Assembly (NCBI RefSeq): GCF_000942395.1
Contig: NZ_LN812102.1
Span: forward strand, 31,358 to 95,357
DNA: 64,000 nucleotides
From: Risungbinella massiliensis
Lineage (GTDB): Bacteria > Bacillota > Bacilli > Thermoactinomycetales > Thermoactinomycetaceae
Reading direction: 5' to 3'
Shown: one piece after another, positions 8,413 through 16,850 of the stretch
Layout of the letters: every line of letters starts with the position of its first letter
Position numbering within the stretch: the first letter of the stretch is position 1
Translations under genes and position numbers: made by a program
The notes under the pieces: model-generated
Told to the model about the DNA's origin: nothing
The model's database searches: none
What the model saw: only the letters and a program-made list of their open reading frames with translations

Positions 8413-8519
8413 GTAAATCCTCCCTATATAAATGGAGCTTTTATTAGTATACTTTGTTTCTTGCACAAAAGAAAAAATACTTTTTCTGAACATTTTTCAA
8501 GAAGATGCCTCTGCTTTCG

Positions 8520-8549
8520 TTGACTCGTTAAATTTAGCACGTGTATAAT
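8520..8549 (+). promoter_or_regulatory. SigA-type promoter of asnS
   Basis: TTGACT (8520-8525) and TATAAT (8544-8549) with an 18-bp spacer, 37 bp before the asnS start. One mismatch to the -35 consensus and a perfect -10. Confidence 0.75.
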
Positions 8550-8585
8550 TTGTTTTATTGTAGAGAGTAATTGGAGGGTACATAA

Positions 8586-9878
8586 GTGCAAGCAACGATA
8601 CGTGATTTGTCACAATATGTAGGACAAGAAGTAAGATTAGGAGCTTGGATGTATAACAAGCGTTCTAGTGGGAAAATTCAATTTTTGCAGTTGCGTGACG
8701 GTACAGGAACGATCCAAGGTGTTCTAGTGAAAAATCAAGTGGATCCAGCTATTTGGGAAGAGGCACAAAAGCTAACGCAAGAGAGTTCCCTTTATGTATG
8801 GGGAACAGTACGTGAAGATGAGCGTGCTCCTTCTGGTTATGAAATGGATGTTACTAAGATTGAGACAATCCAATTAGCAGAGGAATATCCGATCGCTAAC
8901 AAAGAGCATGGTACTGACTTCCTGATGGATCATCGTCATTTATGGATTCGTTCATCTCGTCAAAATGCTATTCTTAAGATCCGCGCAGAGATTGTTCGTT
9001 CTATTCGAGGGTATTTAGATCAAAATAACTTTACTTTAGTAGATCCACCAATCCTTACTCCTTCTTCAGCAGAGGGAACAACGAATTTGTTTCATACCAA
9101 ATACTTTGATGAGGATGCTTACCTAACACAATCAGGTCAACTCTATATGGAAGCGGCAGCAATGGCATTTAACAAAGTATATTCTTTTGGTCCTACTTTC
9201 CGCGCAGAGAAGTCCAAAACTCGTCGGCACTTGATCGAATTTTGGATGATCGAGCCTGAGATGGCATTTGTGGATCAAGAGGAGAACATGAAAGTTCAAG
9301 AAGAGATGGTATCCTACGCAGTTCAACAGGTTCTTGCAAACTGTGCTTCTGAGTTAAAGTTGCTGGGGCGTGATACGAAAGCACTAGAGAAAATCCAAGC
9401 TCCTTTCCCACGCATCTCCTATGATGAGGCTGTAGAACTACTACACCGTGAAGGATTCCCAGAGTTCCAATGGGGCGAAGATTTTGGGGCACCACATGAG
9501 ACGAAGATTGCGGAGAGTTTTGATAAACCGGTCTTTATCACCAACTATCCAACAGGGATCAAGGCGTTCTATATGAAACCAGATCCAAATCGTCCAGAAG
9601 TAGTTCTCTGTTCCGACATGATTGCGCCTGAAGGTTATGGAGAAATCATTGGAGGAAGTCAACGGATTGATGATCCTGAGCTTCTTGCCGAGCGTTTTAA
9701 AGAGTATGATTTATCCGATGAAGCCTATCGATGGTATTTAGACCTTCGTAAGTATGGTTCTGTCCCACACTCTGGATTTGGTCTCGGATTGGAGAGAACT
9801 GTTGCATGGATCTGTGGTTTGGAACACGTTCGCGAAACAATTCCATTCCCACGGATGTTAAACCGTCTCTATCCATAA
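8586..9878 (+). CDS. asnS: Asparaginyl-tRNA synthetase
   Basis: 430 residues, the usual length for AsnRS. An N-terminal OB-fold (about residues 15-110, [18 protein letters not shown]) binds the anticodon. A class II catalytic core follows, with motif 2 [19 protein letters not shown] and motif 3 [20 protein letters not shown]. It charges tRNA-Asn with asparagine using ATP. Absence of an aspartate-type insertion and the compact length favour AsnRS over AspRS. The start is GTG with GGAGGG 8 bp upstream. In B. subtilis asnS precedes dnaD; here a convergent lipoprotein gene lies between them. Confidence 0.96.
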   Translation: MQATIRDLSQYVGQEVRLGAWMYNKRSSGKIQFLQLRDGTGTIQGVLVKNQVDPAIWEEAQKLTQESSLYVWGTVREDERAPSGYEMDVTKIETIQLAEEYPIANKEHGTDFLMDHRHLWIRSSRQNAILKIRAEIVRSIRGYLDQNNFTLVDPPILTPSSAEGTTNLFHTKYFDEDAYLTQSGQLYMEAAAMAFNKVYSFGPTFRAEKSKTRRHLIEFWMIEPEMAFVDQEENMKVQEEMVSYAVQQVLANCASELKLLGRDTKALEKIQAPFPRISYDEAVELLHREGFPEFQWGEDFGAPHETKIAESFDKPVFITNYPTGIKAFYMKPDPNRPEVVLCSDMIAPEGYGEIIGGSQRIDDPELLAERFKEYDLSDEAYRWYLDLRKYGSVPHSGFGLGLERTVAWICGLEHVRETIPFPRMLNRLYP

Positions 9879-9892
9879 GATAGGGGAGTATG

Positions 9893-9923
9893 AAAAAGTC
9901 GACAAAAACATGTCGGCTTTTTT
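9893..9923 (+). terminator. Terminator of asnS
   Basis: Stem AAAAAGTCGACA (9893-9904) with TGTCGGCTTTTTT (9911-9923), containing one G-T pair and a terminal T run, 15 bp after the asnS stop. Confidence 0.85.
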
Positions 9924-9937
9924 GTTATGAAAATCAA

Positions 9938-9978
9938 CAAAAAGGCTGTGTAGCATATTTGTCTATGCTACACAGCCT
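9938..9978 (-). terminator. Terminator of the lipoprotein gene
   Basis: Perfect 15-bp stem AGGCTGTGTAGCATA (9943-9957) and TATGCTACACAGCCT (9964-9978). On the minus strand it is followed by TTTTTGTTG. Confidence 0.9.
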
Positions 9979-10008
9979 AGTTTATCTTATGTTTTCTCAG
10001 GTGTTTTC

Positions 10009-10623
10009 TTATTCTACACCGGTACCAGTTGCTTTTCTGGAGAACTCATCCCAAGATTTGTTGAACTGGTCAATTGTTTGTTTTAACTTATCGTTTAAGG
10101 TAGTTAACTCGGTGTTCAATTGATCATACACAGCATCAGAAGGAGGTTCTTTCCCTTCTGCAATTGCTTTGAAAGCAGTTTCATCGGTGGTAATCATTTT
10201 TTCATAACCAGCTGCAAAGTTTAGCTCTGCATCAATGGAAGTTTTGAAATCAGCCAAGAAGGTTTCCGCTAATTGTTTAATTTCAGGATCTTCTAATTTA
10301 GCTGATTTTGCTTGAAAGTCAGGGACTTGTTTGCTTACTCTTTCTAATTCCGCTTTGTAATCGGTTGAAATTTTTCTGATTTCTGTTAGTTTTGTATTGA
10401 TTTGATCCAAAACTTGTTGATTTGGTTCATTCATCGATTCAGACAGAGTGTTGATTTCGCCATAGAGTGTATCGATTTTGTCGCTTGCTTCGCTATTTTT
10501 GTTCAGAGCGAGTACTGCTTTGTTCATCTCATCTGCCAATACTCCAGCATTGTAGTAGTCTGCAAAAAGAGAGCAACCAGATAAGACAAGAACTGCTGCG
10601 AAGACCATAAGTAACTTCTTCAT
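10009..10623 (-). CDS. Coiled-coil lipoprotein, possibly YkyA-like
   Basis: 204 residues. A lipoprotein signal (MKKLLMVFAAVLVLSGC, lipid on Cys17) is followed by an acidic, almost wholly helical domain with long heptad-like stretches (residues about 40-130 and 160-195). Such all-helical surface lipoproteins include B. subtilis YkyA, a proposed cell-wall binding protein, but I cannot confirm the family by eye. It should be anchored to the outer face of the membrane. AAAGGA is 10 bp upstream of ATG. Convergent with asnS and followed by a strong terminator. Confidence 0.75.
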   Translation of the reverse strand: MKKLLMVFAAVLVLSGCSLFADYYNAGVLADEMNKAVLALNKNSEASDKIDTLYGEINTLSESMNEPNQQVLDQINTKLTEIRKISTDYKAELERVSKQVPDFQAKSAKLEDPEIKQLAETFLADFKTSIDAELNFAAGYEKMITTDETAFKAIAEGKEPPSDAVYDQLNTELTTLNDKLKQTIDQFNKSWDEFSRKATGTGVE

Positions 10624-10979
10624 GAGTAATCCGTCCTTTAGTTATATAGTTAGATAAGTTCAATAGAGTTCTATTGTAAATATTTTTTAATCATTATACA
10701 ATATATAAATTTAATTAATATAATAATATATTTTTACAATAAAGAAGGATTATGATAAAACGATGAAGAAAGCAACTTCGAAAATAACAATATATTCTTT
10801 TTTGGTATATTTTAGGGAATTAGTATGATGATTTTTAAGTTCACAATTTTCCTATATTAGCATCTTTTAAATCAATCGTTTTGCTTTGTCGTGTGCAATT
10901 TCTGCTTTTTTTCATAATGCAAGTCTATTTTTTCCCCTTTCATAATTGTATAGTAAGTAGTTGAAAGAGGTGGAGGAAC
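10624..10979. other. AT-rich intergenic region between lipoprotein gene and dnaD
   Basis: 356 bp with no coding signal. It should hold the divergent promoters of the lipoprotein and dnaD. Apart from the palindrome at 10661-10676 and a TATAGT box near 10948 (possible dnaD -10) I see no structured element. Confidence 0.5.
10661..10676. promoter_or_regulatory. Palindrome upstream of the lipoprotein gene
   Basis: CAATAGA-GT-TCTATTG, 7-bp perfect arms with a 2-bp centre, 38 bp upstream of the lipoprotein start. It could be an operator; no partner regulator is adjacent. Confidence 0.3.
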
Positions 10980-11711
10980 ATGGAACAACGCGATGTATCT
11001 TTGAATCAACCCCTTGTACACCTTCTTCGAGAGGGTTCTCTGGCTATTCCGACGATTCTATTGACGGAGTATAAACGGATTGATTTGAAGGAAGAGGAAG
11101 TAATGTTACTCCTTCAAATCATGATGTACAAAGAGAAGGAACAAGTGGAGTTCCCAACCATCGATCAGTTACAAGAACGGATGAATCGAACGCCAGAAGA
11201 GATTATGATGTTGATCCAACGGTTAGTCAATGGTGGATATTTAAAGATTGAGGTTGAAGAAGACAACGGTATTAGAGCCGAACGTTTTTCTACAGACCCT
11301 TTACTTATGTTACTTGCAAACTCTTTTCAAGAACGATTGGAACAAAAAAAGCAGGTGACACAAAACGAAGAGCAGGTCTATCAAAATATTTTTTCTCTTT
11401 TTGAACAAGAGATGGGGAGACCACTCTCACCTTTTGAATGTGAGCAGTTAGGAAAATGGTTAGATGTGGACCAATATAATGAAGAGCTAATTGTAGCAGC
11501 GCTTCGTGAAGCTGTTTTCTGTAACAAAGTAAGTGTTCGATATGTAGACCGAATACTATTAGAATGGCACCGTAATAATGTGCGTACACCAGATGATGCG
11601 ATAGAATATTCTCGGAAGTTTCGTAAACAGGGTGTACTTTTTCAACGTGAAGAAGCAGAATCTAGCACGGATACCGAAACGTTTCCATTATATAATTGGG
11701 TGAATCCATAA
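10980..11711 (+). CDS. dnaD: Replication initiation protein DnaD
   Basis: 243 residues in two domains. The N-terminal winged-helix DDBH1 (about residues 15-115) contains PTIDQLQERMNRTPEEIMMLIQRL. The C-terminal DDBH2 (about 130-205) ends in the DNA-binding YxxxIxxxW motif, here YVDRILLEW. DnaD is recruited with DnaB and DnaI to load the DnaC helicase at oriC and at restart sites in low-GC Firmicutes. The tail YNWVNP resembles the YNWL ending of relatives. AGAGGTGGAGG lies 5 bp before the ATG. The usual downstream nth gene is absent. Confidence 0.93.
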   Translation: MEQRDVSLNQPLVHLLREGSLAIPTILLTEYKRIDLKEEEVMLLLQIMMYKEKEQVEFPTIDQLQERMNRTPEEIMMLIQRLVNGGYLKIEVEEDNGIRAERFSTDPLLMLLANSFQERLEQKKQVTQNEEQVYQNIFSLFEQEMGRPLSPFECEQLGKWLDVDQYNEELIVAALREAVFCNKVSVRYVDRILLEWHRNNVRTPDDAIEYSRKFRKQGVLFQREEAESSTDTETFPLYNWVNP

Positions 11712-11733
11712 TAGAATAGTAGATAATAATTGA

Positions 11734-11765
11734 GAAACTCTCCTGAATTAGGAGGTTTTTTCTTT
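11734..11765 (+). terminator. Terminator of dnaD
   Basis: Stem CTCTCCT/AGGAGG around a GAATT loop (11738-11755), followed by TTTTTTCTTTT; 25 bp after the dnaD stop. Confidence 0.75.
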
Positions 11766-11815
11766 TGGTTCGACAAATTTAGATTAGTAGCTCCTCTTAA
11801 GGAGAGACTAGATAA

Positions 11816-11842
11816 ATGAAAAATATAGTGAGGTTCGAATGA
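11816..11842 (+). CDS. Eight-codon upstream ORF coupled to the hydrolase gene
   Basis: ATG 11816 to TGA 11840-11842 encodes MKNIVRFE and overlaps the hydrolase start as ATGA (11839-11842). It has its own AAGGAG (11799-11804), 11 bp upstream and inside a small hairpin (CTCCT 11791-11795 with AGGAG 11800-11804). The arrangement suggests translational coupling. Whether the peptide itself matters is unknown. Confidence 0.4.
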   Translation: MKNIVRFE

Positions 11843-12681
11843 AGGCTACTTATCTAACGAGTCGTGGTGTTTTAGAGTATCGGTTGTTTGGGGATCCACA
11901 GGGAGAAGTGATCCTTTACTTTAGTGGTGCACATGCTGATTGCAATACAGTAGTAGGGGACCAAGATTATCTCATAAGGCATGGTTATCGGCTTTTGGTT
12001 CCATCACGCCCAGGATACGGTAATACAGCTGTTCAAGTGGGGGAAAGTTCAGAAGTATGGGCAGATTCTTTGATAGAGTTACTGGACTTTTTAGAGATGG
12101 AAAAAGTGCATGTTATCGCGTTTTCTGCGGGGGGAAGACCAGCTGCGCAGTTTGCTGGATGTTACCCCAATAGGGTTAGAAAATTACTCTTTTTATCTGC
12201 TGTCAGTATAGAGGAATGGCCTGGAGAGACGAATCGTTCTCTTGCTCCTATTTTGTTCAACCAACCAACAGAAAAATGGGGATGGAAATTTTTATACTGG
12301 ATGATCAAGAACTCCCCGAGGAGTGCGTTTCGTTTTGTAATGATGTATTTTTCTACCCTACCTTATTTTGAGATCAAACAGCGTATTAGCCTTGCGCGTC
12401 GAAGAATGCTGTACCGCTTTTTGCTCAGTCTTCATGCTCAGCCAGATGGCTTTCATCTAGACCTACAACAATCAAGTGGGGATATGTCCCGGATTCAAGC
12501 TCCAACACTGATCATTCATAGTAAATATGATAAAAGTATCGGCACTGAACATGCGGTTCACTTGGCAATGCAAATACAAGGAAGTGAATTATATTGGACT
12601 GAAGCAGAGCATCATGTACTATGGTATAGCAGTCAATTAGAAACAATTCGAGAACGTATTAGCGAATTTCTTGCAACTTAG
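11839..12681 (+). CDS. Alpha/beta hydrolase
   Basis: 280 residues of the alpha/beta hydrolase fold. The nucleophile Ser sits in an Ala-x-Ser-x-Gly elbow (VIAFSAGGRPA, about residue 95), the oxyanion region in YFSGAHADC, the acid in HSKYDKSIG and the His in AEHHVLW. It is likely a cytoplasmic esterase or lipase-like enzyme; the substrate cannot be told. Its own ribosome site (GTGAGG, 4-5 bp away) is modest, and a short upstream ORF overlaps its ATG. It ends at a terminator shared with a convergent MFS gene. Confidence 0.88.
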   Translation: MKATYLTSRGVLEYRLFGDPQGEVILYFSGAHADCNTVVGDQDYLIRHGYRLLVPSRPGYGNTAVQVGESSEVWADSLIELLDFLEMEKVHVIAFSAGGRPAAQFAGCYPNRVRKLLFLSAVSIEEWPGETNRSLAPILFNQPTEKWGWKFLYWMIKNSPRSAFRFVMMYFSTLPYFEIKQRISLARRRMLYRFLLSLHAQPDGFHLDLQQSSGDMSRIQAPTLIIHSKYDKSIGTEHAVHLAMQIQGSELYWTEAEHHVLWYSSQLETIRERISEFLAT

Positions 12682-12690
12682 GATAAATAA

Positions 12691-12731
12691 AAAAAGGCTC
12701 CTCTGTTTTAATATTACAGAGGAGCCTTTTT
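12691..12731. terminator. Bidirectional terminator
   Basis: Perfect 16-bp stem AAAAAGGCTCCTCTGT (12691-12706) and ACAGAGGAGCCTTTTT (12716-12731) between the convergent hydrolase and MFS genes. Confidence 0.92.
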
Positions 12732-12733
12732 GG

Positions 12734-13969
12734 TTAGTTGGTAGAAGTGGCTTGGGCTTCTTGTTTTGATTGAGTAGTGGAAGATCGGGTAAGAGGCACT
12801 ATGACCAAGACACCAGCTAAGAATAATAAGGCGGATAGATAGTAAAGTACTTCTAGGAACCAAAGTTGTTTCAACATTCCAGATAGACTCATGGTCAGTA
12901 CCATCGCCCCAGTAAAGAGTGGAGTAAGAATTCCATTGACTCTCCCTACCACTTCCGACTCGGTATTTTGTAGAATCATGGTATTGATCCCGATTTGAAT
13001 AAAGGGTAAGAAGAGACCATTCAGTAGTTGAATGGGGAGGATCAACCATAATTCTTTGGTCAGAACAATACAAACAGTGCAGATAGTACTCAGCGACATA
13101 CCAAGTACCAGCATCATGGCAGGTTTTATTTTTTTACTAACTGCCATGGCAAGCCCACCCCCTAGGATCATGCCTATTCCACTTGCTGTTAAGAGCCATT
13201 GAAGATATTCTTTTGGTAATTCGAGTCTTTCGGTAACTAGGAAAATCCCTAAAGGTTGAATTAAACCCACTGCCAAACCAGCTAAAAGGAAGCAAACACC
13301 GAGTAGAGTGAGAATCCGTTTAGAAAGAACATAACGTATTCCGGCTGTCATATCCTGACGCAACGTACTTTCCGTTTTCTCCTTCTGAGACTCAACATCA
13401 CGTGGTAGGAGGAGAAGCGAGAGGGCAGATAACAAGAAGGCGGCTCCCATTACGACAATAGAGATTTGAATACCAAAGCTTTGATAGACAAAGGTTCCCA
13501 AGATAGGACCTAAGATCATAAAGATGGCAAACATTGTTTGGTAAAGTGACATCCCTGCTTGAAGATGCTCATTTGGTACATGAATCTTAAATAGTTTCAT
13601 CCCAGCTGGTTGTGAGAATTGAGAGAGAGTTGCTGAGAAAAGTAATGCCAAAAAGACAGCACGCCAACCACCCAATAATAGAGCAGGAAGTACTAGGAAG
13701 ATGGAGATTGCACTTAAAATATCACACCATATCATAGTGTTTTTTGGTCTCCAGCGATCTGCTAAGGCACCTCCGAGAAAGGAAAATAAGAAAATGGGAC
13801 CAAATTCAGCTACGGAGATCATCGAGACAGCAAAGGAATCTCCTTTGGTAATTTCCATTACATATAACAAAATAGAAAAGTTTCGTACCCAAATCCCGAT
13901 TTGAGCAAATAATCCTGCTAATAAAATGGATTGGACGAATCGATTGCGAAATAGAGTTGTTGTTTGCAA
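12734..13969 (-). CDS. MFS exporter, DHA3 (macrolide-efflux-like) type
   Basis: 411 residues with about twelve membrane segments. The loop GGALADRWRPKNTM is the DHA3 form of motif A, as in MefA-like macrolide exporters and enterobactin-exporter relatives. The start is TTG 13969; GGTGG lies 9 bp upstream and no nearer ATG exists. A 290-nt leader with promoter, short ORF, several hairpins and an intrinsic terminator precedes it, as in antibiotic-inducible resistance genes. Macrolide or related drug export is an inference from family and leader together. Confidence 0.87.
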   Translation of the reverse strand: MQTTTLFRNRFVQSILLAGLFAQIGIWVRNFSILLYVMEITKGDSFAVSMISVAEFGPIFLFSFLGGALADRWRPKNTMIWCDILSAISIFLVLPALLLGGWRAVFLALLFSATLSQFSQPAGMKLFKIHVPNEHLQAGMSLYQTMFAIFMILGPILGTFVYQSFGIQISIVVMGAAFLLSALSLLLLPRDVESQKEKTESTLRQDMTAGIRYVLSKRILTLLGVCFLLAGLAVGLIQPLGIFLVTERLELPKEYLQWLLTASGIGMILGGGLAMAVSKKIKPAMMLVLGMSLSTICTVCIVLTKELWLILPIQLLNGLFLPFIQIGINTMILQNTESEVVGRVNGILTPLFTGAMVLTMSLSGMLKQLWFLEVLYYLSALLFLAGVLVIVPLTRSSTTQSKQEAQATSTN

Positions 13970-14002
13970 AATAGGTTACCACCTTTCCATGTGTGTTCAA
14001 AA

Positions 14003-14039
14003 CAATAAAAAAGCTGTGAATGCAGAAGCACCCACAGCT
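14003..14039 (-). terminator. Intrinsic terminator inside the exporter leader
   Basis: Minus-strand stem AGCTGTG...CACAGCT (plus arms 14012-14018 and 14033-14039), with inner TGC/GCA pairs and then TTTTTTATTG, 34 bp upstream of the exporter start. It would stop leader transcripts unless bypassed. Confidence 0.8.
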
Positions 14040-14195
14040 GAGCAGACGGGATCATAGCAAAGAAACTTTGCATGGTTCCATCTAAGCTATACATTGGGAC
14101 ACTTTCGAGCAACTCAAAAAACACAAAGGTTTTCCTTTGCTCGATTCCTGTAATCACAGGATCTGCATTCTTTTTCTCTTTCTCAAAAAAAGAGG

Positions 14196-14219
14196 TTAGA
14201 ATACCAGAATAGTGCCCAT
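14196..14219 (-). CDS. Candidate leader peptide of the DHA3 exporter
   Basis: ATG 14219 to TAA 14198-14196 encodes the heptapeptide MGTILVF, about 40 nt after the predicted transcription start. AAAGGTGG lies about 14 bp upstream, farther than ideal; a GTG within it would give an in-frame 13-residue form. Short hydrophobic leader peptides are where drug-bound ribosomes stall in several macrolide and ABC-F resistance leaders. Function is inference. Confidence 0.4.
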   Translation of the reverse strand: MGTILVF

Positions 14220-14264
14220 TGTGTAGTTAGATACCACCTTTTTTTAAAAGTTAATTGCTTACAT

Positions 14265-14293
14265 AATATAGTTCATTTTTAACAATAATGCAA
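14265..14293 (-). promoter_or_regulatory. SigA-type promoter of the exporter leader
   Basis: On the minus strand TTGCAT (plus 14288-14293) and TATATT (plus 14265-14270) are separated by exactly 17 bp. Start of transcription is expected near 14258. Confidence 0.65.
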
Positions 14294-14320
14294 ATGTTTA
14301 TACTTATATTCCACATTTAT

Positions 14321-14347
14321 AAAAAACCACCTCCTTGGGAGATGGTT
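14321..14347 (-). terminator. Terminator of the MurF-like gene
   Basis: Stem AACCACCTCC (14325-14334) with GGAGATGGTT (14338-14347), one G-T pair, then TTTTTTAT on the minus strand. It overlaps the stop codon of the Mur ligase gene by two bases. Confidence 0.85.
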
Positions 14348-15728
14348 AACCAAATTTTCGAATTTGAGATACGATTTTTTCCAAATGTAGTTTTCGCGAT
14401 GCTTTGAAGTAAATTAGGGAGCGAGGAGTGGTTGTTCTCAAGAGATGGGTAACCACTTGCTCATGTGAAGAATAGGAGAAGACTCTATTTCGTGGCATGC
14501 CATTTTGGATTGCGGTAGAGGCGATGATCCTTGCATTGGGACCAATGGTAACCAATTGGTTTACGCCTAGCTTGGCAATGTATTTTCCTACACTTTGATG
14601 GGCTATCGGACTCAGCTTGCCTAGTTCAAGCATATCTCCGAGAACCGCAACAGTAGTTCTTCCCTTACTAACGTTTTTTAGAACTTCTAATCCTGCTTTC
14701 ATTGCAGTGGCATTCCAAGCATCATTAATTAAGATTCGCCCTTTTGGAGTAGATAAGAATTGAAGTCGCATTTTGGGTGTCTCAAAGCGAGCCAACCCCT
14801 TTTGAATACTGGGGTAGGGAATTCCCATGGCACGAGCGACACCGATTGCTGCTAAGGCGTTATAGACGTTGTGTTTTCCGAAGGTTGGAATAAAAATGAT
14901 GTGCTGTTGACCCTCAGCTATAACTTTAAAATTCATGCCGCTATTATGATAGGTGACATTGGTAGCTCTAATCTCCGCGGGTTGATCAATACCAAACCGC
15001 AAAAGTTTACCATTGAATTTTGCTACGGATAATTTACGTGAGCGAAGATCATCTGCATTTAACAATAAGACTCCACCTGGTCTTACACCATCAACCATTT
15101 CTTGTTTTGCTTTTACGACATAATCTAAACCACCCAAATTTCCAGCGTGTGCTTCTCCCACATTGGTAACTACTCCGATATGCGGTCGGACAATATTACA
15201 TTGTCGTTTGATATTGTTTAGAGAGTTCATTCCCATTTCTAGAAGAAGTAAATTATGTTGGTTTTCGATACGAGAGAGATATCCTGGCAGATAGGATGCT
15301 GTATTTAAATTACCTGCAGTTTGTACAATTCGGTAGTGCGAGCGCAAGATAGACGACACCATCGCAGTAGTAGTAGATTTTCCGGCACTACCTGTTATTC
15401 CGATCACCCGTAGTTGATGTTTGAATTGGTTCCAATTCCATAGCCCAATACGCCAAACTGCACCCATTGTATTTTGTACTCTTATGATCGGGATCCTTAA
15501 ACCAAAGCTAGACACTCCAATTGGTAAGATAAGTGCTTTCGGGCGAGTTAGCCGAAGTGCTTTGATTTGATTTTCCCATTTACTAGATTTGGAGTATATA
15601 TATATATGATGAGGGCGCAAATGCTTATATTTGCCATGATTAATAAAGGTGACAAGTGTGTTGGGGTTGCCTGATTCTAATTTTCCCCCGACGATTTTGG
15701 TGAGTGTTCCGAGGGTAGTTGCTTTCAC
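14346..15728 (-). CDS. Divergent MurF-like Mur ligase
   Basis: 460 residues with the three-domain Mur ligase layout: an N-terminal UDP-substrate domain, ATP loop GITGSAGKSTT (about residue 110), LEMGM, a TNVGEAHAGNLG metal segment, and a C-terminal domain from about residue 330. MurF adds D-Ala-D-Ala to UDP-MurNAc-tripeptide. Several family motifs differ from textbook MurF: NTASYLPGYLS for the NNEIG segment, NDAWNATAMKAG for NDAYNANP, and KASRKLHLE for KGSRGM. It is therefore likely a paralog of altered specificity rather than the housekeeping MurF. GTG start with AGGAGGG 7 bp upstream. No cell-division cluster nearby. Confidence 0.82.
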   Translation of the reverse strand: MKATTLGTLTKIVGGKLESGNPNTLVTFINHGKYKHLRPHHIYIYSKSSKWENQIKALRLTRPKALILPIGVSSFGLRIPIIRVQNTMGAVWRIGLWNWNQFKHQLRVIGITGSAGKSTTTAMVSSILRSHYRIVQTAGNLNTASYLPGYLSRIENQHNLLLLEMGMNSLNNIKRQCNIVRPHIGVVTNVGEAHAGNLGGLDYVVKAKQEMVDGVRPGGVLLLNADDLRSRKLSVAKFNGKLLRFGIDQPAEIRATNVTYHNSGMNFKVIAEGQQHIIFIPTFGKHNVYNALAAIGVARAMGIPYPSIQKGLARFETPKMRLQFLSTPKGRILINDAWNATAMKAGLEVLKNVSKGRTTVAVLGDMLELGKLSPIAHQSVGKYIAKLGVNQLVTIGPNARIIASTAIQNGMPRNRVFSYSSHEQVVTHLLRTTTPRSLIYFKASRKLHLEKIVSQIRKFG

Positions 15729-15902
15729 ATGAATTCCCTCCTAAGTGCCCATTTCCCAAGTTCTAACAACATCCTATTCAAATAGAGAATAGAGGGGCTG
15801 GGTATTCACCTAGAATTGGAAAGAAAGTTTCACAAATCGGGGAAGGGAAAGGGAATCAATGTGGTAATATGAAAAAAGTGTGAAACCGAAAGGGGATGCA
15901 CC

Positions 15903-16757
15903 ATGACAACGAAAGAATTTTTTCAATTGTTTTGGTATGCCGAGAACTGGGATCTGACACTGAATTTGATCTTTATAGGTATTTCGGTAATTTATTTGCT
16001 TGCAACAGGTCCGTTTGTTTCCAAAATTCCGGGAGCAGAAGTGGTACCAGTTCGCCAAAAAGTATTTTTTCTCTTCGCGATGATCATTTACTATACGGCG
16101 TTGGGTAGCCCAATCAATCTACTCGGTCATGAATTATTCAGTATGCATATGCTTCAGATGTCTATTTTGTTTATTGTACTTCCGCCTTTTTTGTTATTAG
16201 GTATTCCTGCTTGGATGATTCGACCGTTATTTCGATTTAAAGCACTTCGTGCAGTAGGTTCTTTTTTGACCAAACCATTGGTCATTCTGTTTGTCTTTAA
16301 TGGATTGATCTCGCTGTATCATATACCAGTTGCGTTTGATGCCATTATGGAGAGCCATTTATATCACAATGTATCTCATTTTGTGCTTCTACTCGGGGCA
16401 CTTTTCATGTGGTGGCCTGTTATTTGTCCTGTTCCAGAGTTGGATCGAGTGAAGCCATTACATAAACTAGGTTTTATTTTTGCGAATGGAATACTCCTAA
16501 CTCCTGTATGTGCTCTAGTCATGTTTGCAGATCGACCACTTTTTGAGCTCTATCAAGAAATGTCAACAGTAGCACCGATTATGCCCCCTATAGACGATCA
16601 ACAACTCGGCGGGGTAATAATGAAGATTGTTCAAGAGATTGTCTATATCAGTGCGATTGGAATCGTATTAGTTCGATGGATGAGAGAACAGCGACAACAA
16701 GATGAACAGGAAACACAGGAATGGAAAGAAACACAACAAAAAGTAGTATCTGTCTAA
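15903..16757 (+). CDS. ctaG: Cytochrome c oxidase assembly factor CtaG
   Basis: 284 residues of the caa3-type CtaG family: about seven membrane helices, HMLQMSILFIVLPPFLLLGIP, the His-rich SHLYHNVSHFVLLLGAL, MWWPVICPVPE and a charged C-terminal tail. In B. subtilis CtaG is needed to form active caa3 oxidase, probably for copper insertion. AAAGGGG is 7 bp before ATG. It is followed about 90 bp later by a cytochrome c, so both likely serve respiration, but the ctaBCDEF genes are not here. Confidence 0.93.
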   Translation: MTTKEFFQLFWYAENWDLTLNLIFIGISVIYLLATGPFVSKIPGAEVVPVRQKVFFLFAMIIYYTALGSPINLLGHELFSMHMLQMSILFIVLPPFLLLGIPAWMIRPLFRFKALRAVGSFLTKPLVILFVFNGLISLYHIPVAFDAIMESHLYHNVSHFVLLLGALFMWWPVICPVPELDRVKPLHKLGFIFANGILLTPVCALVMFADRPLFELYQEMSTVAPIMPPIDDQQLGGVIMKIVQEIVYISAIGIVLVRWMREQRQQDEQETQEWKETQQKVVSV

Positions 16758-16850
16758 CGGAGGTTTCCTGAAATATCCTTATGGATGTGTAATTTTGGGG
16801 AGACTAGAATGTTACAATGAATTTCGAAATAGAGAAAGGAATGAGAGCAA

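Larger units (their letters stand above)
13970..14258 (-). promoter_or_regulatory. Structured leader of the DHA3 exporter gene, candidate attenuator
   Basis: About 290 nt lie between the promoter and the exporter start. In transcript order I see: a short ORF (14219-14196), a hairpin CTCTTT/AAAGAG (about 14195-14176), TCCTGT/ACAGGA (about 14163-14148), a longer stem CGAGCAA/TTGCTCG enclosing AAAGG/CCTTT, then GCAAAG/CTTTGC flanked by CAT/ATG (about 14078-14058), and finally the terminator at 14039-14003. A chain of alternative hairpins ending in a terminator before a resistance gene is the layout of ribosome-mediated attenuators. I did not fold it by computer. Confidence 0.6.

Noticed and set aside
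13918-14157. 79-codon minus-strand open frame inside the exporter leader.
   Set aside because: It spans the terminator and overlaps the exporter start, has no ribosome site and shows no family features.
13970-14258. T-box riboswitch upstream of the DHA3 exporter (TGGAACC on the minus strand before a terminator).
   Set aside because: Only the short TGGAACC matches; the AG-bulge, stem I elements and a pairing antiterminator are not recognisable, and the target is an exporter rather than an amino-acid gene.
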